Both the position numbers and the translations under genes were made by a program. A DNA stretch of 64,000 nucleotides from assembly GCF_000518245.1 (NCBI RefSeq), contig NZ_KI912402.1, positions 54,544 through 118,543 of the forward strand, in the 5' to 3' direction. Every line of letters begins with the position of its first letter. Within the stretch, counting starts at the first letter, position 1. The notes under the pieces were generated by a model, which was not told where the DNA came from, did no database searches, and was given only the letters and a program-made list of their open reading frames with translations. The DNA is from Brachyspira alvinipulli ATCC 51933 (GTDB taxonomy: Bacteria; Spirochaetota; Brachyspiria; Brachyspirales; Brachyspiraceae). Positions 1 to 9,478 of this stretch are shown one piece after another.

Positions 1-823
1 GTTCAGCATTTGCATCTAAACCTTCCATAGGATTGTATCCAAACCATTTAACAGCTAGTTTTTCTAATGTGCCGTCTTCTCTCATTTCTACTATAGCTTT
101 GCTTACTTCATCACATAACTTTTTGCTTTCTTCATCTTTTCTAAATGGGAAGGCATTTACTTCCAAATATACTGTATCTCCTGTTAATTTTAAATCTAAT
201 CCAGTTTTAGCTTTTCTGTCTTCAAATATTATTTCAGCTTCTATATATGCATCTATTTTTCCATTAACAACATTATTTGGAAGAGTAATAATTGTATCCG
301 GACTGAATGAAACTATTTCTATTTTACCTTCCGGATCTAATCTTTTTATATTTTCATGAGCAGCACTTCCTAACGCTAATCCTAATTTTTTGCCAAACAT
401 ATCTTCAAATTTATTTATAGAATTATTACTTGATACAACACAAAATTTATATGGGCTTAAAAAGTATGGTTCTGAGAAGTAATATTTTTCCATTCTGGTT
501 TTTGTTATGCTTATTTGCTGCGTTAATGTATCAACCTTTCCAGCGTCTAAAGCACCAAAACATCCATCTAAAGCTAATTGAGTCCATTCTATTTTTTTAT
601 TCAAACGTTTTCCTATTTCTTCCCAAACGTCTATATCATATCCTTCAAGCTGTCCTGCCTCATTAATTTGACTAAACAATGGATGAACGCCTGGAGTTGC
701 TACTTTAATTACTCCAGAAGTATTTTCTGCTGCAGTATTTGTATTATCTGTATTGTTTTTACTGTTTGTACATGATATCAATGTTAATATCATTATGATT
801 AATATTTTTAATAAATGTTTCAT
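1..823 (-). CDS. ABC transporter substrate-binding lipoprotein, amino-acid type (3' end outside window)
   Basis: This is the upstream member of four tandem paralogs and it runs off the window edge, so the last residues are missing. It starts at an ATG at 823 and has a lipoprotein signal ending in LISC. The mature part has the SBP_bac_3 pattern: GYDIDVWEEIGKRL, then QQISIT, then YYFSEPYFLSPYK, and near the end MREDGTLEKLAVKWFGYNP. Such proteins are lipid-anchored and deliver a polar amino acid or similar ligand to an ABC permease. No permease or ATPase gene lies beside it, so the ligand cannot be told. The frame is open across all 823 bases seen. Confidence 0.85.
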   Translation of the reverse strand, partial: MKHLLKILIIMILTLISCTNSKNNTDNTNTAAENTSGVIKVATPGVHPLFSQINEAGQLEGYDIDVWEEIGKRLNKKIEWTQLALDGCFGALDAGKVDTLTQQISITKTRMEKYYFSEPYFLSPYKFCVVSSNNSINKFEDMFGKKLGLALGSAAHENIKRLDPEGKIEIVSFSPDTIITLPNNVVNGKIDAYIEAEIIFEDRKAKTGLDLKLTGDTVYLEVNAFPFRKDEESKKLCDEVSKAIVEMREDGTLEKLAVKWFGYNPMEGLDANAE

Positions 824-848
824 TTTTCACTCCAAAATTAAAAAGTTA

Positions 849-1703
849 TTATTTATTTGTGTTTATTTTAGCCATTATTTTATCTAATTCAGATTTGGCA
901 TCTAAACCTTCCATGGGATTATATCCAAACCATTTAATAGCAAGCTTTTCTAATGTGCCGTCTTCTCTCATTTCTATTATAACCTTGCTTATTTCATCAC
1001 ATAATTTTTGACCGGATTCATCTTTTCTAAAAGGAAATCCATTAACTTGGGTAAATAATACATCCCCAACCATTTTTATGTCTAATCCTGAACTTTCTTT
1101 TAAGTCAGGAAATACAGTGACAGCTGTAACGGCTGCTTCAGCTTTTCCATTAACTACATTGCTAGGTATAGTAGCTGTACTGTCTGCTCTTAATGATATA
1201 ATTTCTATTTTGTTTTCAGGATCTAATTCTTTTATATATTCATGTGTAGCAGAACCTGTTACAAGAGCTAATCTTTTACCATATAAATCTTCTAGTTTTG
1301 TTATTGTATTATTAGTACCTACAACATATAATTTAAAAGGGCTTAAAAAATAAGGTTCAGAAAAAATGTATTTTTCTAATCTAGCTGGTGTAATGCTAAT
1401 CTGCTGAGTTGCTGTATCTACTTTTCCAGCATCCAAAGCACCAAAACATCCTTCTAATGCAAATTGATGCCATTCTATTTTTTTGTTTAAACGTTTTCCT
1501 ATTTCTTCCCAAACGTCTATATCATATCCTTCAAATTCTCCATTAGCATTAACTCTTGTAAAAAGCGGGTGAGTGCCTGGAGTTGCTACTCTTATTATAT
1601 CCTGAGTATTTGCAGAAGTTTCTTTTTGGGAATTATTTTCCGTGCATGATATAACCATAACAATCATACATAGAATTAATAAATTTTTTAGTATTATTCT
1701 CAT
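849..1703 (-). CDS. ABC transporter substrate-binding lipoprotein, amino-acid type (paralog 2)
   Basis: A 284-residue lipoprotein with a signal ending VISC and the periplasmic binding fold of the SBP_bac_3 family. The GYDIDVWEEIGKRLNKK, SEPYFLSPFK and MREDGTLEKLAIKWFGYNP motifs are nearly identical to its neighbours. A clear AAGGAGAA ribosome site lies just upstream of the ATG at 1703. It lies 25 bp from paralog 1 and 32 bp from paralog 3, so the four are probably co-transcribed. Differences cluster in the middle (around residues 150-200), which forms part of the ligand cleft in this family, so the copies may bind different ligands. That last point is inference. Confidence 0.88.
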   Translation of the reverse strand: MRIILKNLLILCMIVMVISCTENNSQKETSANTQDIIRVATPGTHPLFTRVNANGEFEGYDIDVWEEIGKRLNKKIEWHQFALEGCFGALDAGKVDTATQQISITPARLEKYIFSEPYFLSPFKLYVVGTNNTITKLEDLYGKRLALVTGSATHEYIKELDPENKIEIISLRADSTATIPSNVVNGKAEAAVTAVTVFPDLKESSGLDIKMVGDVLFTQVNGFPFRKDESGQKLCDEISKVIIEMREDGTLEKLAIKWFGYNPMEGLDAKSELDKIMAKINTNK

Positions 1704-1735
1704 TTATTCTCCTTGAATTATTTGTATGTTTTTAT

Positions 1736-2575
1736 TTAAAAAGTTTTTAATAATTTATCCAATTCATAATTTACATCTAAGCCTTCCATAGGATTGTATC
1801 CGAACCATTTAACGGCTAATTGTTCTAATGTTCCATCTTCTCTCATTTCTATTATAGTTTTACTCACTTCATCACATAATCTTTTTCCTCTTTCATCTTT
1901 TCTAAAAGGAAAGGCATTAACTTCTGTAAAAACTACATCTCCAACCATTTTTATATCCAAACCTGTACTTTCTTTTAAATTTGGGAATATTATTACAGCT
2001 TCTAATGCTGCATCTATTTTTCCATTAGCTACGTTAATAGGTACTGTAGCAACTGAATCAGGGCTAAATGAAACTATTTCTATTTTACCTTCAGGATCTA
2101 ATGCTTTCATATATTCATGAGCAGAACTGCCTGTATGAAATCCTAATTTCTTACCATATAAGTCTTCTATTTTATTAATACTATTATTGGTTGAAGCTAC
2201 AAAAAATTTATATGGACTCAAAAAATAAGGTTCAGAAAATATATATTTTTCAAATCTTGAAGGTGTAATGCTGATTTGCTGAGTAACTGTATCAACTTTT
2301 CCAGATTCTAAAGAACCAAAAGCGCCTTCCATAGAAATTTGAGTCCATTCTATTTTTTTGCCTAAACGTTTTCCTATTTCTTCCCAAACATCTATATCAT
2401 ATCCTTCTAATTTACCTTCAGAATTTGCTTTACTAAACATTATATGCATTCCAGGTGATGCAACCCTTATAATGTTTTCATCTGTTATATTTTCAGTAGT
2501 TTCTTTAGTATTACCTGAGCATGAAATAATTGTTAAATAAATGAAGCTAAATAAAATAATTAGTTTTTTATTCAT
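1736..2575 (-). CDS. ABC transporter substrate-binding lipoprotein, amino-acid type (paralog 3)
   Basis: A 279-residue member of the same tandem set. The lipobox is IISC at about residue 19. The binding-protein core carries GYDIDVWEEIGKRLGKK, QQISITPSRFEKY and SEPYFLSPYKF, and ends in the shared FGYNPMEGLD block. The ribosome site (AGGA, about 11 nt before the ATG) is weaker than for the other copies. Like the rest of the set it has no transporter partner in view. It could supply a permease encoded elsewhere or act as a surface-exposed ligand scavenger. Confidence 0.87.
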   Translation of the reverse strand: MNKKLIILFSFIYLTIISCSGNTKETTENITDENIIRVASPGMHIMFSKANSEGKLEGYDIDVWEEIGKRLGKKIEWTQISMEGAFGSLESGKVDTVTQQISITPSRFEKYIFSEPYFLSPYKFFVASTNNSINKIEDLYGKKLGFHTGSSAHEYMKALDPEGKIEIVSFSPDSVATVPINVANGKIDAALEAVIIFPNLKESTGLDIKMVGDVVFTEVNAFPFRKDERGKRLCDEVSKTIIEMREDGTLEQLAVKWFGYNPMEGLDVNYELDKLLKTF

Positions 2576-2599
2576 ATCTTTTAATTCCTTTAATTAATG

Positions 2600-3433
2600 T
2601 TAATTTAGAGTATTTGTTAATTTTTCTAATTCAGCTTTGGCATCTAAACCATCCATAGGATTATATCCAAACCATTTTATTGCAAATTTTTCTAATGTTC
2701 CATCTTCTCTCATTTCAGCTATAACTCTGCTTACTTCATCACATAGTTTTTTTCCGTTTTCATCTTTTTTAAATGGGAATGAATTGACTTCTGTAAATAT
2801 AGGTTCTCCAACCATTTTTATTTTAGCACCAGTAGATTTTTTTACTTCATCAAATATTATTACAGCCTCTGTTGAAGCATCTATTTTTCCATTTTGTACT
2901 AAAAGTGGGATGCCTGGTCTAGCTTCTGCTACGAATGTTTCCATTTTTATTTTTTTATCAGGATCTCTTGCTTCTATATGTTCTACAGCTGCTTCTGCAA
3001 TAGTTACAGCAAGAACTTTACCAAATAGATCTTCAAATTTATTTATTGATTCATTTGTTTCAGCTACATATATTTTATAAGGACTTAAAAAATATGGCTC
3101 TGCAAAATAATATTTTTCCATTCTTACAGGTGTTATACTTATTTGCTGAGTTAATGTATCAAGTTTTCCTAACTCTAATTCTCCAAAACCGCCTGTAAGA
3201 TCTATCTGTGTCCATTCTATGGGTCTATTTAAACGTCTTCCAATTTCTTCCCATATATCTATATCATATCCTTCTATTTCCCCATTACTTCCAATTTGGC
3301 TGAAAAGTTTATGTTTAGCAGGCGTTCCAACTTTTATTGGATTTGTGTTTTTTACTTCAGTTTCATTATTTGATTTATTGCAGCTTATGAAAATTATTGT
3401 AAAAATCAAAAATACTATTTTTATGTTTTTCAT
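2600..3433 (-). CDS. ABC transporter substrate-binding lipoprotein, amino-acid type (paralog 4)
   Basis: A 277-residue lipoprotein (lipobox FISC), first in transcriptional order of the four paralogs. It keeps the family blocks (GYDIDIWEEIGRRL, AEPYFLSPYKIYV, MREDGTLEKFAIKWFGYNP). It is the most divergent in the central lobe, where the copies share an HEY/HEN-KxLDPE segment and this one has VEHIEARDPDKK. A GGAG ribosome site lies 7 bases from the ATG at 3433. The promoter for the cluster is probably in the short gap 3434-3492 or further upstream; I could not place it with confidence. Confidence 0.87.
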   Translation of the reverse strand: MKNIKIVFLIFTIIFISCNKSNNETEVKNTNPIKVGTPAKHKLFSQIGSNGEIEGYDIDIWEEIGRRLNRPIEWTQIDLTGGFGELELGKLDTLTQQISITPVRMEKYYFAEPYFLSPYKIYVAETNESINKFEDLFGKVLAVTIAEAAVEHIEARDPDKKIKMETFVAEARPGIPLLVQNGKIDASTEAVIIFDEVKKSTGAKIKMVGEPIFTEVNSFPFKKDENGKKLCDEVSRVIAEMREDGTLEKFAIKWFGYNPMDGLDAKAELEKLTNTLN

Positions 3434-3492
3434 TTACTTCTCCATTTTTATTATTTTCAGAATGCTTTTATTTTTTAACTATGATATTTTTA

Positions 3493-3888
3493 TTATTCCA
3501 GTAGTTTATGTTTTATCATTACTAATTCATTATTATTAATATGTTTACTAATATAATGAATATTTTTTGTAATATATTTTTTTAATGTCCATAAAGTTCT
3601 ATCTTTATTTATAATATTTTTTCTAAGATGGTTAGATATTATAATTTTAACAAAATCTAAGTAGTATGCAGTTACCGATACCTTATAATGAGCTTTAATG
3701 TTTTTTATTGTATGGAAAATATACGTTATATTCTCAATTGTTTTTGTGTTTTGTTTATTTGTTGATATTAAACTTTCAAATATATGTGTTTTTGTATGTA
3801 TATTTATTAACATCTCATAATATGTTTTTTTATTTGAACATGATATTAAAAAAATAATAAATATAATAATTAATATTATTTTTTTCAT
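3493..3888 (-). CDS. small putative lipoprotein of unknown function
   Basis: A 131-residue protein starting with a hydrophobic stretch ending FLISC, a good lipobox, so it is probably a lipid-anchored envelope protein. The mature part is rich in Lys, Ile, Asn and His, with no motif I recognise. An AGGAGA ribosome site lies about 11 bases before the ATG. Its 5' leader carries one copy of the TTCCCGAG-hairpin motif described separately, so it may be regulated together with the PLP lyase and Sao clusters. Function unknown. Confidence 0.65.
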   Translation of the reverse strand: MKKIILIIIFIIFLISCSNKKTYYEMLINIHTKTHIFESLISTNKQNTKTIENITYIFHTIKNIKAHYKVSVTAYYLDFVKIIISNHLRKNIINKDRTLWTLKKYITKNIHYISKHINNNELVMIKHKLLE

Positions 3889-4012
3889 ATATTTTATATT
3901 CTCCTTAATAAAAATCTATGTTGATACAAATTAAGAATATTAATTTTTGATTATAAAAAATTAATATAATATTTATGAAACCATATTAAGAATTGGTATA
4001 TTTGATTTTATA

Positions 4013-4051
4013 TAGGCAACCTGCCTACTTAAGATTATTTTTGCTCGGGAA
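4013..4051 (-). promoter_or_regulatory. conserved leader motif copy A (TTCCCGAG + hairpin)
   Basis: On the minus strand TTCCCGAG (4051-4044) is followed after 16 nt by TAGGC-AGGTT-GCCTA (4027-4013), a 5-bp stem with a 5-nt loop (or 6 bp with a 3-nt loop). It lies about 125 nt upstream of the small lipoprotein gene. Two further copies, upstream of the PLP lyase and of saoT, share the 8-mer, the spacing and the hairpin shape but not the stem sequence. That pattern suggests a structured RNA. It matches no riboswitch class I know. Confidence 0.45.
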
Positions 4052-4281
4052 TTTTATAGTTTTTATAGAGTATTATTGAAGATGAAAATAATTTGTAATT
4101 ATAAAAGATACGCATAACAAATACCCATTTTTTTATTATAGAATATTGCCGTATATTATAAACTAAATAATATTAAAAGCAAATATATTTTAATAAATAT
4201 TAAAAAAATTAATGCTTCCTTAAATGATTGGGTTAATTTTATTTTGAATTATATTATCAAATATTTATTCTTAATATGTAT

Positions 4282-4309
4282 TTGATAAATGGTTATTTTA
4301 TTATATAAT
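4282..4309 (+). promoter_or_regulatory. sigma-70-type promoter placing the start site at the ATG (likely leaderless mRNA)
   Basis: TTGATA at 4282-4287 and TATAAT at 4304-4309 are separated by 16 bp. Only 7 nt lie between the -10 box and the ATG at 4317, and there is no Shine-Dalgarno sequence. Transcription would therefore start at or within a base or two of the start codon. Confidence 0.6.
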
Positions 4310-4316
4310 ATGTTTC

Positions 4317-4709
4317 ATGAATAAAAAAAAGATTATTAGTTTCATTGCATTATTTGTTGTTGTTGTATTGGTTTTATGGTATAAGGCACCAATAAATGGT
4401 ATAAAGCGTTATCCAGAGGATGTTTCAAAAATAGAAATTAATTATAATAATAGGAACATTTTAGTAACAAATACAAATGATATATCTCTTATTATAAAAA
4501 GTTTAAACAGCATATCACTAAATAGATCTATATTTAAAAATTCAACTCCAGGGTATAATATCAAAATTTATAGTTTAAATGATAATAGTATATTAGATGA
4601 AATAACTATATATTCTTCAGAAGTTGCTTCTATAGGAAAGTTTTTTTATACTGATAAAAACAATATGCTTCCATACGAATATTTACTTAAATTATATTCA
4701 AATTATTAA
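4317..4709 (+). CDS. membrane-anchored hypothetical protein
   Basis: A 130-residue protein with one N-terminal hydrophobic segment (residues about 6-22, preceded by NKKK), giving a signal anchor or uncleaved signal. The remainder is probably extracytoplasmic, with alternating hydrophobic residues suggesting beta structure. I do not recognise the family. No ribosome site is present; the promoter -10 box sits 7 bp before the ATG. It stands alone in its direction, with a 66-bp gap to the acetyltransferase gene. Confidence 0.6.
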   Translation: MNKKKIISFIALFVVVVLVLWYKAPINGIKRYPEDVSKIEINYNNRNILVTNTNDISLIIKSLNSISLNRSIFKNSTPGYNIKIYSLNDNSILDEITIYSSEVASIGKFFYTDKNNMLPYEYLLKLYSNY

Positions 4710-4775
4710 AAAATTATTTGATTTATTGTACAAATAATATATAATGATTTCAAAAAATTAGGTATATACAAATCA

Positions 4776-5255
4776 ATGGAAATATTGGCTTATAATATTA
4801 AATATTTAGATCAAATATTAGAATTGTGGAATAATGTAATAGAAGAAGGAATATATTTTCCACAAATAGAAAAACTTACAAAAGAAAATGCTGATTCTTA
4901 TTTCAAGTCACAAGATTTTACTGGTATAGCTGTAGAAGATAATGAAGTCTATGGTGTTTATATTTTGCATCCAAACAATATAGGCAGATGTGGTCATATA
5001 TGTAATGCTTCCTATGCCGTTTCAAAAAGAGCAAGAGGTAAAGGTATTGGTGAAATGCTAGTTAAAGATTCTATGAAACAAGGTGCTAAACTTGGGTATA
5101 GAATATTGCAATTTAATGCTGTTGTAATATCTAATAATACAGCTCATAAACTTTATGAAAAATTAGGTTTTAATAAAATAGGGATTGTAAAAGAAGGATA
5201 TCTTAATATAAACAATATATATGAAGATATAGTGTTATATTATATATCTCTTTGA
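4776..5255 (+). CDS. GNAT family N-acetyltransferase
   Basis: A 159-residue single-domain acetyltransferase. The acetyl-CoA-binding motif A is RARGKGIGEMLVKDSM at about residues 85-100 (R-x-x-G-x-G pattern), and the motif-B region NNTAHKLYEKLGFNKIG follows at about 126-142. These enzymes move an acetyl group from acetyl-CoA to an amine; the substrate is not evident. A weak AGG lies about 13 nt before the ATG. Confidence 0.85.
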   Translation: MEILAYNIKYLDQILELWNNVIEEGIYFPQIEKLTKENADSYFKSQDFTGIAVEDNEVYGVYILHPNNIGRCGHICNASYAVSKRARGKGIGEMLVKDSMKQGAKLGYRILQFNAVVISNNTAHKLYEKLGFNKIGIVKEGYLNINNIYEDIVLYYISL

Positions 5256-5380
5256 TATTAAAAATATTATTTTTTTCATTTATTTTATTGTGCAAATTTA
5301 CATTAAGTATAAAAAAATACAACACTTTTTAAAAAAATAGATTATAATTATAATGTAATGACGTTGGAGAATTGTATATT

Positions 5381-7228
5381 ATGAAAAGATTTCAAAGTTT
5401 AAGAATCAAGATGCCCTTAATTATTATTTCTATGGTAACATTCTTTATTGTTATTTTAATAGTTATAACAGAAGTTAAAGCATCAGATAGTATAAAAAAC
5501 GCCACATATACAGGATATAATAATACAGTTATGGGATATGCTTCACTTATCGATACATGGTTTGTTGATCAATTGGCTATAGCAGGTATATATGGAACAT
5601 CTGAAGAATTAGTGAGATATTTGCAAGTAAGAACTGAGGATATGAGAATCGTTGCATTAAATAATCTTAAAAAATTTAAATCATTAAATGAATATGCTAT
5701 AAATATAGGGTTATCTGATTCATCAGGAGTTGTATTAATAGACTCTGATAATGTTGATTTAGTAAATCAAAATATTTTTGATATACATCCGGATTTAAAA
5801 ACTAAAATAAATGGAAGCAGTAAGGGAGTATTTGGTGATAATATTACTCATTCTTTAACTACAGGCGGATGGTCATTAATATTATTAGAAAAAGTTGTTG
5901 ATGGTAATAATTCTATTATAGGTTATTTATATGTAATATTGGATTGGTCTACTCTAAACAAAAATCATATAGAACCCCTTGTAATAGGAAAAACAGGAAG
6001 TATGTATGCTGTGGATAAAAATTTAGTAATAAAGATACATAGCAGAACTGAAAATATAAATGTAACGGCTCCTGAACAATTTAAGGAGGCATTTAATATA
6101 GGTCAAGGAATATTAAGTTATGTATTTAATAATGAAAAAAGAGTATCATCTGTTATGACTTTAAAATCTCAGCCTTGGGTATTAGGTATTTCTGTTTCAG
6201 AGTCTGAAATTTATGAAGCTAATAGGGCGCTTATGATAATGATGATTGTAATTTCTGTAATTGCAATAGTTGTTATATCTATATTTATTTCACTATTTAT
6301 ACGTTCTATAACAAAACCTCTTCATTTATTGGTTGGAGTTGCTAAAGAAATAGCTGAAGGAGATTTAAGAACTACTAAACAAAAAATACATCGTAAAGAT
6401 GAGCTTGGAGAGTTATCAAATGCATTTGTATCTATGAGAAAGAAACTTGTAGAAACTATAATGGTTGTAGAAGAGTCAGCTAATAATATTACTATGGCTG
6501 CTAAAGAATTATCAGAACAAAATACAGATTTGGCACATAGAACAGAAAGTCAGGCTGCAAGTATAGAGCAAACTTCCGCCTCTATGACTGAGATTTCTTC
6601 TACAATAAAAGAATCAGCAGATAATTCTATAAATGGAAGTAAAATTATATTGGATTCTAAATCATCAGTTGAAAAAGCAGGAAGTATAATAGCAGAAACT
6701 ACAGGTAATATAGAAGCCGTACATGATGCTAGTTCAAAAATTAAAGATATAACTAAAATAATTGAAGATATAGCATTCCAGACAAATATACTTGCTCTCA
6801 ATGCTTCAGTAGAGGCAGCACGTGCTGGAGAACAGGGTAAAGGTTTCGCTGTAGTAGCAAGTGAAGTAAGAAATTTGGCTCAAACTACTCAAACTTCTGT
6901 AAAAAGTATTACTGATTTGATAGAAAATGTTTATGAAAAAATTAATGTAGCTACTGGAACTGCTAGAGAGTCTCAAGAGATATTCGTTGAAATACAAAAT
7001 AAAATAGATGAGGCTTCAAATATTATGATAAATATTAGTAATGGGGCTACAGAACAGCAATCTGGTATAAATGAAATTAAAATTGCTATTGCTGAGATGG
7101 ATTCTACTACACAAAAAAATGCTGCTTTAGTAGAAGAGGCTACAGCTTCAGCAGAATTATTATTTGCCCAATCTGAAGAACTTATGTCAGCTATACATGT
7201 ATTTAAACTTCCTGATGGTACTAAATAA
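5381..7228 (+). CDS. methyl-accepting chemotaxis protein
   Basis: A transmembrane chemoreceptor of about 615 residues. There is a membrane segment at about residues 12-33, an extracytoplasmic sensor of about 250 residues that looks like a Cache-type domain, a second membrane segment at about 283-306, a HAMP linker, and a long cytoplasmic coiled coil. The hairpin tip that contacts CheA and CheW is intact at about 465-493 (QTNILALNASVEAARAGEQG). I chose the ATG at 5381 because TTGGAGA lies 10 bases upstream; an in-frame TTG at 5372 sits too close to that site. Ligand unknown. It ends at a strong terminator. Confidence 0.95.
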   Translation: MKRFQSLRIKMPLIIISMVTFFIVILIVITEVKASDSIKNATYTGYNNTVMGYASLIDTWFVDQLAIAGIYGTSEELVRYLQVRTEDMRIVALNNLKKFKSLNEYAINIGLSDSSGVVLIDSDNVDLVNQNIFDIHPDLKTKINGSSKGVFGDNITHSLTTGGWSLILLEKVVDGNNSIIGYLYVILDWSTLNKNHIEPLVIGKTGSMYAVDKNLVIKIHSRTENINVTAPEQFKEAFNIGQGILSYVFNNEKRVSSVMTLKSQPWVLGISVSESEIYEANRALMIMMIVISVIAIVVISIFISLFIRSITKPLHLLVGVAKEIAEGDLRTTKQKIHRKDELGELSNAFVSMRKKLVETIMVVEESANNITMAAKELSEQNTDLAHRTESQAASIEQTSASMTEISSTIKESADNSINGSKIILDSKSSVEKAGSIIAETTGNIEAVHDASSKIKDITKIIEDIAFQTNILALNASVEAARAGEQGKGFAVVASEVRNLAQTTQTSVKSITDLIENVYEKINVATGTARESQEIFVEIQNKIDEASNIMINISNGATEQQSGINEIKIAIAEMDSTTQKNAALVEEATASAELLFAQSEELMSAIHVFKLPDGTK

Positions 7229-7254
7229 TAATTGATTTTTTGTATATATAAATT

Positions 7255-7280
7255 AAGGGCTTTTAATAGCCCTTTTTTAT
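7255..7280 (+). terminator. Rho-independent terminator after the chemoreceptor gene
   Basis: AAGGGCT (7255-7261) pairs with AGCCCTT (7268-7274) around a 6-nt loop, and the 3' arm runs into a T-rich tract. It lies 26 bp after the stop of the chemoreceptor gene. Confidence 0.85.
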
Positions 7281-7330
7281 TTTTTGTAAAAATTTGATAT
7301 TTATTTATTTTTATATAAAATAGATTATAA

Positions 7331-8473
<1,143 letters not shown>

Positions 8474-8542
8474 TATTATATTTTACATATTTCTGTAAAT
8501 TATTATATAATATATAGATAATAAATAATTAGGTGAGTTTTT

Positions 8543-9364
8543 ATGGATAGTAAATATGCTAATCTTTTGGATAAATATAATGCTATTTTATCTGAAAAGC
8601 CAAATGATTCATATACTATATCAATATTAGCAAGAATTGCTATGAAAGATAATAGATTTGAAGATGCTGAGAATTATTATAATTTTGTTCTTAAAAATGA
8701 TTCTGAGTATCCTGAAGCATTATACATGATGGGGTTTCTTTCTATGAGAAAGAGGCAGTATTCTGAAGCTCTTAATTATTTTAGAAAACTCATATCCATA
8801 GGAAAAGCTAATTCATTTGTATATGAGTATGCTGCTGTTCTTGATAAAGAAAATAGAAGGGAATATTTGGAAAAAGCATTAGAACAATCAAAAGAGATAA
8901 AAACTAGAGCTAAAGATTATAAAAGATGTTCGTATATGGCATTTCAAACATTTATTTGGAAAGAATATAATTTATCTTTGGAATATGCTAATTTAGCTTA
9001 TACTGCCAAACAAACCAATGATATTATTAACTTATTGGGATGTTTATATCATCATAATGAAGATTATGATAGAGCACTTTCACTTTTCCATGAAGTTAAT
9101 GCTAATTATGAAGGTAATAATTCTTATGTTTTATGCAATATAGCTTCTTGTTATAGAAAAAAAAATAGTAATAAAATGGCTATAAGATATTTAGAAAAGG
9201 CTATGGAAGTTGATAGTGAGGATAAATTAATATATTATAATATTGGTTCTATATATGCTATTACTGGAAATAAAAAATTAGCAGCTGAAAATTTTGAAAA
9301 AGCGTTAGAAATAGATGAAAATTATAATGAAGCTAGAAAGGCTTTAGATTCTGTTAAAGAATAA
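8543..9364 (+). CDS. TPR repeat protein
   Basis: A 273-residue protein made mostly of tetratricopeptide repeats, clearest at residues 20-90 and in the last 80 residues, where AIRYLEKAMEVDSEDKLIYYNIGS is followed by a second copy. There is no signal peptide, so it is probably a cytoplasmic scaffold. An AGGTGAG ribosome site precedes the ATG. The partner is unknown. It lies between tgt and an unrecognised 500-residue gene, all in the same direction. Confidence 0.85.
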   Translation: MDSKYANLLDKYNAILSEKPNDSYTISILARIAMKDNRFEDAENYYNFVLKNDSEYPEALYMMGFLSMRKRQYSEALNYFRKLISIGKANSFVYEYAAVLDKENRREYLEKALEQSKEIKTRAKDYKRCSYMAFQTFIWKEYNLSLEYANLAYTAKQTNDIINLLGCLYHHNEDYDRALSLFHEVNANYEGNNSYVLCNIASCYRKKNSNKMAIRYLEKAMEVDSEDKLIYYNIGSIYAITGNKKLAAENFEKALEIDENYNEARKALDSVKE

Positions 9365-9478
9365 TTATTTTTTGTTTACATAATATTAAAAAATTATTTA
9401 AATAATCTTTAAATATTATTTAATTTAGTATATTATATTATTCAATATTTGAAAAAATATATGTGGGGTATTTTAACG

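Larger units (their letters stand above)
3889..4316. other. 428-bp intergenic region between divergent genes
   Basis: This AT-rich gap separates the minus-strand lipoprotein gene from the plus-strand gene at 4317. It holds leader motif copy A for the minus-strand gene (4013-4051) and a good promoter for the plus-strand gene (4282-4309). I see no small ORF with a convincing ribosome site and no RNA gene in the remainder. Confidence 0.7.

Noticed and set aside
33-3080. Plus-strand open frames opposite the four binding-protein genes
   Set aside because: They are mirror frames of the lipoprotein genes. They recur at the same place in each paralog and have no ribosome site.
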